A stretch of 48,366 nucleotides of DNA from Lingula anatina (taxonomy: Eukaryota > Brachiopoda > Lingulata > Lingulida > Lingulidae). Shown here in pieces: positions 13,815 to 36,100 of this stretch. Positions within the stretch are counted from its first letter, which is position 1; every line of letters begins with the position of its first letter. A program made the translations under genes and the position numbers. Under the pieces are notes generated by a model that worked only from the letters and a program-made list of their open reading frames with translations, was not told where the DNA came from and did not search any database. Location of the stretch: contig NW_019775291.1 in NCBI RefSeq assembly GCF_001039355.2, forward strand, positions 1,057,853 to 1,106,218, in the 5' to 3' direction.

Positions 13815-16800
13815 AGATAAACATTACCCCATGTCTTGCCAAAAAATATGGGCACCAGTGTTTTTCCTTGCCATATTCCCTGAGATCATCCTAAAAATGA
13901 ATTGAAGAATATATGAAGAATTATACTTATTGTGTCAGTTATATGAGTCCTGTAATCTATTATAGCACACACCATAATTATACCAAACAAAAACTTAATT
14001 ATTTTTCAGAGAAATTACATGAGAGATCACAAACAGATTTTTTTATTCCCTAGCTATCATATTGCATCTGATTATTAATATTTAACAGAGTCAAGTAGCA
14101 TACCAAATTATACACTCCTGGAGGCAGGGGGGCCTCTCTGCCTTGGTTTTCAAACTCCTGTTGAGAAAAACTGACATTAAGTAATGAAATTATTTCAAAA
14201 TTACACCGTATGAAATTACACTGTATTTCAGCTTCATTTAACTCAATTCTTACATTATCAAAATCAGTCAACATATCATTCATTATGTGGAAAATACTGT
14301 TTATCATATCTTCTACTGGATAACAATCGTGAATCAAAAATGGCTTTTATGTCAACTAAGGTCTACAATATGAGGTGATGCCGATCATCAAGAATATTCA
14401 TCATAATTCAGAGACCTTTCAGAGGGATTTCACCACTACAAGATGGAGGAAATAATAGCAAACCTCATAAAATGAGCAAACAGGAATAGACATGTCATGC
14501 TTGGCTCTGTTCCTGATGAAGGAGGCAGTGAGTCTGGCACACCTTCCATCAACTGTCTTTCCTTCCCTCTCTTGACTGACCTGAAATGTCAAACAATCAA
14601 CTCGTTCAGAAAATTTAAAATTTTGAATTCAATTTTTAACTGTGTAGAGGGAAATTCACTGATTTCAAGGAATTTGACTTCTAATGTTTCAGTGAGACAG
14701 ACTTAGGTTCAAAAGAACAAAAATCATCTCTAGTACAGGAATTGGTTGTCATGACAACAGCAAATCATCATAATGTTGATGTTCCCGATGAAACATTTGG
14801 AAGAAAATGTTCATCTATCTCAAAGTACCACAGCATGAAAAAGAAATGTACCAGAAATAGGTAAATGTTAGAGAGTAAGCTCCGTATAGATTGTCATGGA
14901 TCTGTCACCTGTCACAATGTATAAATCATTTCCTACCATTCTTTGACAAATAGAGAATTAATCAATTGTTCCATAAGAGCTAAAGGTCACGTTGGTTACT
15001 GCATGAAAATAAAGGAAGAGACGATGAATAACAAGAGGAGAGGATAACATGAGCAGTTACCTGGCAAAGTATACATGAATATTACCTAACACCATTCAAG
15101 GTTTTCATTTTAATCATCTTGTACTGTAGCATGCATCCTATGCAAAATAACATATGACCTCACTGACCTCTGGATGAATGCACAGATTCTTTCTAGAGCT
15201 CAGCGCTAGGCCTACTAAGTCATTTGGCTCTCCTGTTTCCTTCTCATAGTATTCTATAAGGGTCTTCAGTTCTTCTACAACCTACATGTAATAAAGGAAA
15301 GCATTCAACTGTGACCAACTTAGAACTCCACTTAGAGAGGATTCAGAACAAGCTGATCCATACACTAACAGATCACAGATCAAATATGGCTGACCCACTT
15401 GTAAGCTTGCTGCATAATCCCCAAATAGACACTGAACAGATTTCCCATGGAAATTATGTAACAAGCATTCAAGTGGGCCATATTTAAATTTGATCCATGG
15501 ATATGTTAGTCTGTGGATCAAATTTGGTTGTCAATGTGGTCTTATATCCATGTTTAACAGATGGTTCAATAAAATTGCAACACATTTACAATAAAACTGC
15601 AATACAATGTCAATAAATTTCATTTTAGGTTAGATACAATTCTAAAGCAATAAACAAATGTTTATTTGTTTATCAAAATCACTATATTTGTTTATTGAAT
15701 TCACAAGCAACAAATCTGAAGCAGGGCAACATTTTTCATTCACAATGTTCAAAGTAATACAGCAAAAAAATAAAACAAAACTGTTTAAACACAAAATACT
15801 GGATAACTTTTGTAGATAATTGATAAAGCCCAGTTTAAGGCTTAACAGTGCCTATTTTCATAATAAATTTAAAATGTGAGAGATGTAATTAAGAAAAAAT
15901 GTAGATAAAATAGATGTAAATAAGATAAAGGATAAAATAGGATAAAATAAACTTTCCAGCCGACTCCTCCCCCCCTTCTCCCCCCCCCCCCAAAAAAAAA
16001 AAAAATAAAAATAAAACAAATAAATAAATAAAAACACAGAAGGCTTAAACTGCAAGGGATGGAATTAATGGCTGTGCTTTTCCAACAACACAAATCTCTG
16101 ACAGAAACTTAATACCAGTCATTATCGAGATAAAATGGTTAACAACTATGCATTATAAGCCAAGTTGTGGCATATTCACCTATCATTATGGCAGCTTGAT
16201 ATCATCTAAAAGTATATGATTTTGACTATTATATGTATATCAGATATTGATTTTTAGCTATCATGTAGAGCTTTCTTGGAAAGAACGAATTATAAACCCA
16301 ACCTTCTCCAACTCGGGGACTGTCCTGGAGCAATAGATCAGCTTGGTGACATCGAGGGGATACGTCTGAAAGACAAGAAATATTCATATTTTAATTCCTA
16401 CCATGACATAACATACACACCATATACCAGCCACACAATATACCTGAAATATCACATTGTAGGTTCCTGTGAGGACATACAATTATATTCACTATTTTAT
16501 TGACTAAATTCCATTTAAATTACCTTTCTCATCAAATTAATGACCATCAGGTTTGGAAACTTGAATGAAAAGATTGTGTAAATGAGAGCCAGGAGAACTG
16601 AAGAAAGAGTAAATTCAGAAAAAAAAAGAGGAGTGGTGAAGTCTGGTTAAAATGGCACCTGCCTTTTGATAAGCAATAATGAGAGACAGCAATGACACCG
16701 TCTTGCCAGTTCCACATGGCATCTCCAGTACACAGTGGCCCTGAAATGCGGTAGAGAAGATTTCTTATCATATACAACATATAATTGTGTTAGAGAAGAT

Positions 16801-19800
16801 CAAACACAATCTACAACATGGCATCTCCAGCACAGTGACTCTGGAATGTGGCAGAGAAGATTTGTTATCATATACAACATATAATTGTGTTAGAGAAGAT
16901 CAAATACAATCTACAACTAATATGGCAGAAAAGATTTATTTCCCAATACAAAATAGCATGTGTTCGAGAAAATCACATACAAGCTACAACACGTCCTTTA
17001 TTTTCTGGTTAAAATAATCACAAGCAAAAAGTCTTTGTTCAAGGGGCAGTGTGCTAGATAATGTATCTTATTTTTCCCACTTTCTTTCCAGACAGCCTAC
17101 GCTCATTTCCAAATATCCTTTGTAAGTAAGAAACCATTCCCAGACCCTATCGTACTAACTTTGGAACAAACTATCTCCAAGGGGATTCTCCATTAATTGC
17201 AATTTACTTAAGCGGCTTAGACGTCTGTCACGTCTACATACGTTGATAGGGAGTAAATAACTATCATTCAGCAGATTTAGTAGATGTCCCAGACATCTAA
17301 GCCTTTTAAGCTGAAAGCAATTTAGCAAGAAACCCTGTGCAGATGGACCAATCCTATTAGATCAATCTAGGGATGGGAACCGAGTCCAACCCAATCATGC
17401 CCCCTAAATCATAAGTTCCACTTTCATGTGCAATGTAAATGTAAGCAATGCATCACTTTTCTACAGCAGATTCATATAATTGCAACCAAGCCAATGCATA
17501 CCTTAGCATCCAGAGATCGTTTCAGTTCCAGCATGTATGAATACTGTTCTGGGTAGATGTAGTCATACGGAAAGTAGACCAGCAGTCCATCTATATTCAA
17601 TCTGAAGAAGACACATGACCACCTCCAATACATACTCAGCTAAAACTGGTATCAAAATTTGGCACAGATTGTTTTATTTTATTAAAAACTTTGATATCAT
17701 TTTTCTTAATTTCTTTTTTTAATAAACCATCACAATTTTTCACCCTTTGATCACAAATATAAAATTCATTCATTCATATACAAGTTCCTGTGAACAATTT
17801 TGCCAAACAGACATTTTTTCATCATGAAACTTTTTTACGACTTATGGATCTGCTGCAGTAAAACTACAACATTAAACTAATTTCAACAAAGGTTCTTTTT
17901 GTTTTTATTATTTTTTTAATTAAACCCATTAAACTATTTTGATGTTTATATAGGAAAGATTGCAATTCATGCTTAAGTGTTCAAAATATGAATATTTCTT
18001 TCCTTCTAAACAAGGTTGCTCAGGGCTCTTAGAAATCAAGTTCTAGACAGCTGTCTCAGCCATATTCATTATTTAATAGCTGACAAAGTACTGTAAAAAT
18101 CCATGCACTTACTAGTATTTATATCTTATTAAATTAACAATAAACATATACATCATTAAAGAAACAAATCAATCTCTTTTAATAACTTTTATTATTCAAT
18201 GAGAACTGTAAAATTCTCAGGTAGCTCACATATGATACACACTGTAGTGTTATGTTCACTGGACCTATACTATACTACATGTATATAGCTCTATTAGACC
18301 TATACTATATAGCTCTAAAATAAGACAGTACGTAACAAAGTCAAATACAACTTTCATGTCTAAAATTAGATGACTTGCATCTATAACTTCAGATTAAACA
18401 TTCCAATCCATTTTATTTGAAGAAAAGTTTCCACCAAGAACTCACATGTACATCTCTTTAAAACAATCTATCCACTTAATTTACCTCATTGAGCAATGGT
18501 TACAGGATTTTACAACAATGGAGAGGTTCTGACAGAACTTTAACTGACATCAAATAAGGATTCCTAATCAATCTGTGATAAATATGTCACATCATCTTTA
18601 TTTCAAGCCAACATCTTTATTTCATTCTTCACCCTGTACGTACTTCAAATTAAATATTTCAATACAGATATATTCCAAAAAGTCAGAGTCCATTCAAGAC
18701 CATACTATCAAGATGAGAAAATTAAAAATGTCACTGCTCTGAAGTAAATATCATTTCTTTGAGCTCGCACTGAAAATTTTTAGCAAAAGATTGAAGAAAT
18801 GGTGGTATTGCCTCTTCCACTGTAACATTTCTACTCATCAGTTGTGATAACGAGGTCACACCTTTATCCACAATACCACAGGGTACGATATGCTTAAACC
18901 AATCCAAATCAGTGTTACAGTTGAGAGCTAGGCCGTGAGTGGTTACATATCGAGCACCATGGACTCCAATGGCACAGAGCTTTTTCTCACCCACCCAAAT
19001 GCCGGTGTCTTTGGTTGTGTTTGCCTCTATGCCATATGCCACAGCACACATGTCAATCACAGTATCTTCCAGCTTTCTTATGTACTCCCTCATGCTTAGT
19101 TTGAAATCCTTCAAGTAAATCACAGGATAAACCACCAGTTGACCTGGGCCGTGAAAAGTTATCAAACCTCCACGATTTGTCTTCACAAATTCAGCACCCA
19201 ATGCCTTCAAGTGGTCCTCATCCCTGAGAGTGTAGTCTTTGGTTCTCATGCCGATGGTGTACACTGGATTGTGTTCTAATAAAAGCAGGGTGTTGACAGG
19301 GTTCTGCTGGACAGGTTCCCCAGCCATGTGGTCCAGACGTAACTTTGACAACCTGTTCTGTATCTCTAGAGCTTGGAGGTAACCAAGGCGACCAAGTTTC
19401 ATAAAAACACATTGTTGCTGCATCTTTGACCAAAGATAAACTTAAACAATGAATCCAGCATAAGACGTCCACAGGTACATCCAGTTTATACCAGCTTACA
19501 TCGCAAAGCAATAAACAGATCTCTTGTCTCAGGCTTTCCTCCCCTCTGTTTTACGTTTACCTGGAATAGAGGCACATAGTCTTATTTTGTAATGCAAAGG
19601 TAACCGATCTATTTACAAACATTATTGCACATAATAACAAGAGCAGGGATGTGTTTCAATCAAAGCAACAGATCTCTATGTGCCTTTATTCCAGAAAAAC
19701 AATACATGACTTCAGTAGGGGCTCCAGTAAGTGGTGCATCAGCCATCACACCCTGTACCCAGTAGAATCCATTATATCATGCATTACATGTATAATTATA

Positions 19801-19888
19801 TAATTTCAGGCCATTACAAAGAAAGCACTAGCTTAAGTAACTTATGACAATACCTTAAGTAAATACAAATGGAAAGCACTTACTTCAT
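5419..19888 (-). CDS. ERCC2: TFIIH DNA helicase subunit XPD, 18 exons; C-terminus not found
   Basis: This is the 5'-3' iron-sulfur helicase of TFIIH, acting in nucleotide excision repair and transcription initiation. Minus-strand exons: 19884-19888 (ATGAA), 17502-17601, 16663-16740, 16303-16365, 15168-15281, 14464-14580, 14104-14157, 13828-13890, 13279-13402, 12908-13004, 12395-12528, 11765-11933, 11301-11419, 8462-8601, 7685-7786, 6150-6213, 5788-5879 and 5419-5448. They join in frame to about 555 residues. Key residues fall at the human numbers: Walker A K48 (MPCGTGKT), Fe-S cysteines C116, C134, C155 and C190, and the DEAH box at 234-237. The segments [12 protein letters not shown] and FFTSY follow. 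Exon 3 ends at a GC donor, which the frame requires. Helicase motifs V and VI (about the last 210 residues) are not found before the window edge. LIPT2 lies in intron 1 and a GPCR in intron 13. Confidence 0.95.
8061..8298. mobile_element. Foldback MITE copy A in ERCC2 intron 14
   Basis: The ends are inverted repeats: GGCCCCATTCCCATAG at the left and CTGTGGGAATGGTCCC at the right. The 3-bp flanks are TTA and TAA. Inner arms (GATCGATCC / GGATCGACC, then TCAGCTTAAGAGGCTTAAAT) are shared with the copies at 17130 and 23157. There is no coding capacity. A partial relative (GGACTCTTGCTAAATGCAAT) follows at about 8328-8380. Confidence 0.75.
8810..8869. repeat. (TA)n microsatellite
   Basis: Uninterrupted TA dinucleotides, about 29 units, in ERCC2 intron 13. 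Confidence 0.95.
9080..9207 (+). pseudogene. Fossil 3' end of a second GPCR copy
   Basis: The stretch starting AGTATATGGTATCTATGATT matches the GPCR's last coding bases and following DNA (10711-10830) over about 125 bp, including the shared CTCTTGTAA, AAGTGAACTTGAAA and GACAACATTGCAGAAGAA stretches. Extra bases after CTCAATTTTCG break the reading frame, and nothing upstream matches the receptor. It is a dead remnant of a tandem copy about 1.6 kb upstream of the intact gene. Confidence 0.75.
9249..9282. other. Perfect 14-bp-stem hairpin
   Basis: TTTATGTACAGACA pairs with TGTCTGTACATAAA around a 6-base loop (TATCTG). It lies just after the GPCR pseudogene fragment. The function is unknown; it could be chance or a small mobile-element end. 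Confidence 0.6.
9384..9457 (+). promoter_or_regulatory. Candidate promoter of the nested GPCR
   Basis: An inverted CCAAT box (GATTGGTC, about 9391) lies about 50 bp before a TATA-like GGTTTAAAAGCCC (about 9442-9455). Both are upstream of the GPCR start at 9845 and downstream of the pseudogene fragment. This is motif resemblance only. Confidence 0.3.
9845..10777 (+). CDS. Intronless divergent rhodopsin-class GPCR, nested in ERCC2 intron 13
   Basis: A single open frame encodes 310 residues with seven hydrophobic segments and a short basic tail ending CSCKK. ATG 9845 is the only good start: the frame is open further up without another ATG, and this start places TM1 ([13 protein letters not shown]) after a short N-terminus. 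TM2 carries LAINDN. The usual DRY after TM3 is replaced by D100-H101-F102 (then NCVHKPF), so the near-invariant arginine is His. TM7 has [16 protein letters not shown] in place of NPxxY, as in FMRFamide-receptor-like families. The closest look is to FMRFamide-like or lineage-expanded chemosensory receptors. Ligand and coupling cannot be predicted. It lies antisense within ERCC2, and a decayed tandem copy of its 3' end lies upstream. Confidence 0.88.
   Translation: MTDPWVVSLNSISTLISIIGIILNTISAAAFLKRMENGLTNFLLFSLAINDNLFLVIHTLLYLYGNGLINAGMGYILFMAAIYYTLQTSQINIAVLVARDHFNCVHKPFVQAKEKKTIVKQGCVQVLTVVIMSVLCNFPKLFDVENVSVKICDNETVHTTYCPEYQLREGQEWFIFSVVFRIIVHFLATLLIPLTLTIFYTIKTIRLIRKSRVIPEQQTMAYMKRNKLEKTLMKILTVIVVFVLINNAMSASVQLNFVIKSDFSKVPFSRKVLPLTGVFSSINASLNFVVYGIYGSQFRKDLREMCSCKK
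13776..13815. repeat. (AAAT)n microsatellite
   Basis: About ten tandem AAAT/AAATA units in the ERCC2 intron between the exons at 13828-13890 and 13279-13402. Confidence 0.9.
15355..15519. mobile_element. Foldback MITE-like element upstream of ERCC2 exon 5
   Basis: The left arm runs GATCCATACACTAACAGATC ... ATATGGCTGACCCACTTG. The right arm, reversed, runs GATCCACAGACTAACATATC ... ATATGGCCCACTTG. The centre (AAGCTTGCTGCATAATCC, AATAGACACTGAACAGAT) matches the centre of the 175-bp element at 27904-28078, so they belong to one family. I did not find clear ends or a target duplication. Confidence 0.6.
15965..16035. repeat. Poly-C/poly-A low-complexity tract
   Basis: A C-run and adjoining A-run are followed by AAATA repeats. 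There is no coding signal; apparent open frames across it are artefacts of composition. Confidence 0.85.
16716..16992. repeat. ~102-bp tandem duplication copying the start of ERCC2 exon 3
   Basis: Unit 1 starts ATGGCATCTCCAGTACACAG at 16716 and contains the first bases of exon 3 plus its splice acceptor. Unit 2 starts at 16818 (ATGGCATCTCCAGCACAGTG). A worn third unit runs from about 16919. All share ATACAACATATAATTGTGTT or relics of it. The copied exon end is intronic and decayed. Confidence 0.75.
17130..17382. mobile_element. Foldback MITE copy B in ERCC2 intron 2
   Basis: The left end GAAACCATTCCCAGACCC follows TAA. The right end, reversed, reads GGACTCGGTTCCCATCCC and then the GATTGATCTA arm. 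Inner arms (AAGCGGCTTAGACGTCTGTC on the left; CAGACATCTAAGCCTTTTAA on the right) match copy A. The right border and target duplication are uncertain. Confidence 0.6.
18731..19423 (-). CDS. LIPT2: Lipoyl(octanoyl) transferase, mitochondrial type, single exon
   Basis: Transfers octanoate from acyl carrier protein to lipoyl-domain proteins, the first step of mitochondrial lipoic acid synthesis. The frame encodes 230 residues, the usual LIPT2/LipB length. It contains the family signature [17 protein letters not shown] (84-100), the lysine segment EKKLCAIGV (about K148), THGLALN (162-168) and the catalytic cysteine in [12 protein letters not shown] (C182). The N-terminus [18 protein letters not shown] matches the LipB start, so MQQQCVF before it may be the true beginning. 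No clear targeting presequence is visible; an upstream exon remains possible. The gene lies wholly between ERCC2 exon 1 (19884-19888) and exon 2 (17601), on the same strand. An AATAAA on the minus strand near 18617-18622 could end its transcript. Confidence 0.95.
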   Translation of the reverse strand: MQQQCVFMKLGRLGYLQALEIQNRLSKLRLDHMAGEPVQQNPVNTLLLLEHNPVYTIGMRTKDYTLRDEDHLKALGAEFVKTNRGGLITFHGPGQLVVYPVIYLKDFKLSMREYIRKLEDTVIDMCAVAYGIEANTTKDTGIWVGEKKLCAIGVHGARYVTTHGLALNCNTDLDWFKHIVPCGIVDKGVTSLSQLMSRNVTVEEAIPPFLQSFAKNFQCELKEMIFTSEQ

Positions 19889-20013
19889 GACTGAATATTA
19901 AACCGATTTCTTCTTCGGCCAAAACTGTCACAACCAAAATACACCACAGTCATCAATTTCAACCGGAAGCACGTGTGGAACGGAAACGCAAGTGGTGTCG
20001 GGGAATAAACAAT
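19889..20013. promoter_or_regulatory. Bidirectional promoter between ERCC2 and PEX6
   Basis: Only 125 bp separate the ERCC2 ATG (minus) and the PEX6 ATG (plus). No TATA box is evident. An ETS-type site CCGGAAG (19963-19969) directly abuts an E-box CACGTG (19970-19975), typical of housekeeping divergent promoters. Transcription start sites are not determined. Confidence 0.6.
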
Positions 20014-31698
<11,685 letters not shown>

Positions 31699-31849
31699 GA
31701 CTAGTGAGAATAGAATTCTTGGATGAAAAACTGTACAGTGGCGAAAGGAGCATAGTGAATTATTCAGGGTATTACCATAGTTTCCCAGTTTTCATTCCTG
31801 AAAGAAGATAATCATGTTAATGATTCTTGCACAGGGAGTGCTTGACACC

Positions 31850-32018
31850 AATAAACTGCCAGTTTTACATATGTAGAACTCTTCCTCTAAAGACAATGCA
31901 TGGTTTTCTGATTATGGAAAGAAAATTGTGAACAGTGCTGCTTTGGTTTTAAATGTCTAAAATGTATATTAAGCTTATGTATAGCTGTGGCAAGTAGATA
32001 GACAAATTTGCTAATAAA
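31850..32018 (+). terminator. Candidate PEX6 polyadenylation signals
   Basis: AATAAA at 31850-31855 and again at 32013-32018, 152 and 315 bp after the PEX6 stop. Either could end the transcript. From 32019 to 33137 no gene was recognised; a minus-strand AATAAA at 32714-32719 could serve the lectin-domain gene. Confidence 0.45.
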
Positions 32019-33137
32019 TAACTTAAAACACCGACTACATGTGCATCGAGCAGCAAACAGAAGCATTCAGATTGTACTCGATGTCATTCTAAAAGACTAT
32101 TTACAAGTTTCAGAACAGTTTTAACACCAGTTAATTCCCCCTGTCAATGTCAACAGTTATTGCCTACTGTGCTAATGGCCCTAAGTAATGTAAACTCTAG
32201 TTTGGTGCATTATTTAAAGCCTAATCCATCTGTCTGTCTCTTTTTACATTTACTCAGAACAATGAAATGCTCTCCTATTTGAGAAATTAACAGATGTTAA
32301 AACTTTGTCATCAGCTATTGCTTGCCTAGATTTTTGCAAAGCCAGTAATTATTGGTTCTTTTTCATGCTAATGGTTTTTTGTGACAATTTTTTATGGAAA
32401 TTGCCCATTAGTTAATATAATGATTACACTTCATGATGTAAAAAATTTAATTAACTGTTCTAATATGTTTCAAAATAACAGAGCATGCATAAGAGTACAT
32501 TGGTTTGTGTATCTAGATGGATATGGGCTATATAAATATATCAGAGTAGTTCAGAAACTGTTCCTACATATGAACAAAATATTTAATCTGAATATGTGCA
32601 ATTATGGATAATAACATAATTCTGCAGATTAAAAAAAGTAATGTTAGTTATCTTTGTCTTTCTTAATTTTATCATTAAGCCAACATCATTTACTACCCCA
32701 TCACATGAAGAGATTTATTTAGGGAGGGTTTGGAATCTTAATTAGCTTCCAGGGGAAAAATCAAGTCCAAAACGATCACAGAGGATGGCATGATGTTTCC
32801 TTAAACAAATATGACACAAACTGTCTGCTAGTAATTGTAAGAACCCACATGGAGGGTGACCTGTTTGTTTTAATGTGCCACTCTCCCACCTGCCAGAACG
32901 CTGGGTCCTACCCGCCTCTGTTATCATCTAAGATGGCAATTATAATGCTGTACATCACTAGAATTCTTAGTTCACTCTATAGCAATTGAGATCAGAAATA
33001 TGCTTTATAACAATAGCTTAATATAATCCGATTAATATGGACATATCAGCTAGTCTGGAAGAGACAGTTCAATCTGATCTACGGCATTATGAAATTGTGA
33101 TCCATCTTTTCCTAAATCCCACAAAAAACGTAAATCA

Positions 33138-36100
33138 TCAAACAATGTGATGTTTTCCATTTTCTGGAAGACTTCGCTGTAAAGGATAGGATTCTTCTTG
33201 GCCTTTTTTCAAGTTTTCAGCCACCATTTCAAGCGCTTTCTTCTTTTCGTTGTGTCTTTTTCTTTTAATGATCACGACAATTAGAGTAACTATTACAATC
33301 AGTACCAGCAATGCAACTAATCCCAAGAGAGCGTCTTGCTTGGTGAAAAATGTTCCTGCAGACGACACGCGCTGCATGTCACGTGACAGGGAATGTGAGG
33401 GGTAATCTGGAAGAAATAGAAATGAATTATTTTTCACGGTTTAAAAATGCGTTATTCGATCTTAAGTGGCATGTTCTTGATATCTAAAACGTAGTCTAGT
33501 GAGCGTCTGCTCGTTCATGATGTCGGAATAAGACATTCCAGAATGGGAAGGGATATGGCCGACATTTTTTGTGAGAACATTCCTGGTGATGGCTACTAGT
33601 CTTACGGTTTTAGTTTCAAATAATCGGCTAAAGCAGCCGTCTAGATGCCAGTGATATATTGATGGACTTGGAGAAACGATAATGCAGCCGAATCAAGAAA
33701 CACNNNNNNNNNNNNNNNNNNNNNNNNNNNNNNNNNNNNNNNNNNNNNNNNNNNNNNNNNNNNNNNNNNNNNNNNNNNTCATGTCTACCTGTTTCAATAC
33801 CTAGGTTGTGTGCACTTATGCGGAATCTGGTTAAAGTGGTGCATTTATCTCTATCTTTAATTGTATCTAAGTATCTTTCCTTCACACATTTGTTCTTGTA
33901 TTGACAATAAACTTGTAATTTGGACTTGGTGTTAGTTATGTCTCTCTGCCATTCTTGTGTTATTCTGTCCCTGATTCTTTCCCTAAACCGCTGGATAAAG
34001 TTTTTATCATATCTTTGGCCTAGCCACACATCACCAAAGCCATTCTCAAAAAGTATTTGTCTCACACCTTCGCACCATGACATGTTTTCCTGCTTTATCT
34101 CTGTAAGGTTGGATGTGTTTAAAAGTTTGTAATTTTCTATTTCATCTAGGTAGGCCTGTTTCAACAAACTATTATCTTCCGAGTTTAATATTTTTTGCCA
34201 AAATTTTATAAGTTGTGTTTGGATTTTAAAGGACACTGGTAGCCTACCGAGTTCTCCTCTGACAGCTTGGTTTGTACTTTTAGAATGTACACCTAGGAGT
34301 TCTTTACAAAAGCGTAAGTGGATTTTTTCTACCGGAGATTTGTCGGTGATTCTAGAGGAGCCCCAGACTTCAACAGCATATGTAGCCACCGGTATGATCA
34401 TAGTGTCAAATAATTTTTCTTTAAGTGAGGACGATATACTACTACAGAGTGGCATATAACTTTTCAGACTAAAGAGCGCTTTCTGTGCCCTTTCCTATAA
34501 GTTCAGTTGAGCAGCTGTGAAATTACCTGATCTTGTAAAGAGAATACCAAGGTACATGTAACTGGGAACTATTGTTAACTGACTGTTATAGAGAAAAAAT
34601 TTTTCTTTGCACTGCACCTGGTTGTTCTGTACCTTTCCCTTGCTATTGAAGATAATAATTTTTGTTTTTGAAAGATTTATAGAGAGTCTCCATGTAAAAC
34701 AGTAAGCTTCAATACGGTTAAGACTGTACTGTAAACCAGAGGCACTAGTTGACAGCAGTACAAGATCGTCCGCATAGAAGAGACCTGTGACGGGTTTGTT
34801 GTTTATTATGGGAGAATCGCTTTTGACATCATCAATGAGCTTTAACATATCATTTTGCTAGATATTACTGCTGAATAGATTTTGATCCGATAATCTTTCG
34901 GGAAAAAAAAGCTTTGTTTATGCAGCGTCAATCCGAATGAAAGTTTAATGTAATTAGTGTCGGTCGAATATTGGATGGGTTGCTTGTCGGTGATATCAAT
35001 ATTTTGAGAAATAAGGACATAACACTTACACGACGGTGGTGTATTGCTTCGCGTTAACATAACGCACAGGATAATTTTTATTAGAAAAAAAGCTTTCAAA
35101 CGACCAAGAAGATGCCTAAAATCTACAAAATCGTGCAAAAACGAATCGTCCGCACATCTGCCGCCGTAGCTTCAGACTAAATGAACACTTTCTGTTTATT
35201 GGGATATTTTGCACCCCAGACTTTTCAAACATACTTACATGGCACCTTGGGTTCCCCGGCAGTATTCGTACTGATGTTACCAGATTGTATCGCCCTCCAG
35301 AGCGACTCCGATTTTATATTAATACACCTGTATGAAAATTCCAAAAGGCTGTCAATGAAAGCAGCCATCTTGCAGTTGTAATTCTGTTGGAAGAGTCGCG
35401 CAGACGACGGTTCTATGATGCAGCTTTGGCGCCCCGTGCACAGCGAGTCTAGCTTAGCGAAGGCCTCTTCGGGCGTGGCGCCCTGGCACCCCCTCTGGCA
35501 CTGTGCCTTGACAACATTGGGCTGAGCCCGGGTCATACAGTTTCTACACGCCTCGTTGTCACGGAAACCATACGAGGCCTCTATAATGGCTATGACTTGG
35601 CTTGGTGTTTCTGTACAGCGCAGTGTGTAACTTGCCTCGGCGCAAATAGCTGAAAGGAAAAATAGAAATTGATAAAATATACATTTTTCATTAGTGAGTG
35701 TTATCTGCAAGAGGAAGAGTAAAACTATAGTCTCATCCCGTAGCTGTAGTGGAAAGATAACGGGAAACGATATTGCTTTATTTTCTAGTGACGTCTTAAA
35801 TTTCAAAGCAATAGATTTATATTTGAAATAGTTATCACCCAAACGAAGAGAGCTTTTTTAAAACACATTAAGCTTGCAGTCATTTAAAGCATAGAAGTAT
35901 AGTTGAAATAAGTGCTGTTTTTTTTCTACCTGGGGACCTCCTAAAAATTTGCCTCGAATATAGCATTTTGTAATTGAGTAGTTTATTATACACCTGATTA
36001 AGTAATAATGGGCAAAGTATGTTTTGATTAATGATCACCAGAAAGGTTTGTCTCACGCGTTCTTTAAGCGCAGGTAAACGGGCGACAGAGAGAAAATGAA

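Noticed and set aside
34842-35138. 98-residue minus-strand frame with a hydrophobic start, inside intron 2 of the lectin-domain gene
   Set aside because: No family resemblance and no fitting splice partner. The surrounding exons join in phase without it.
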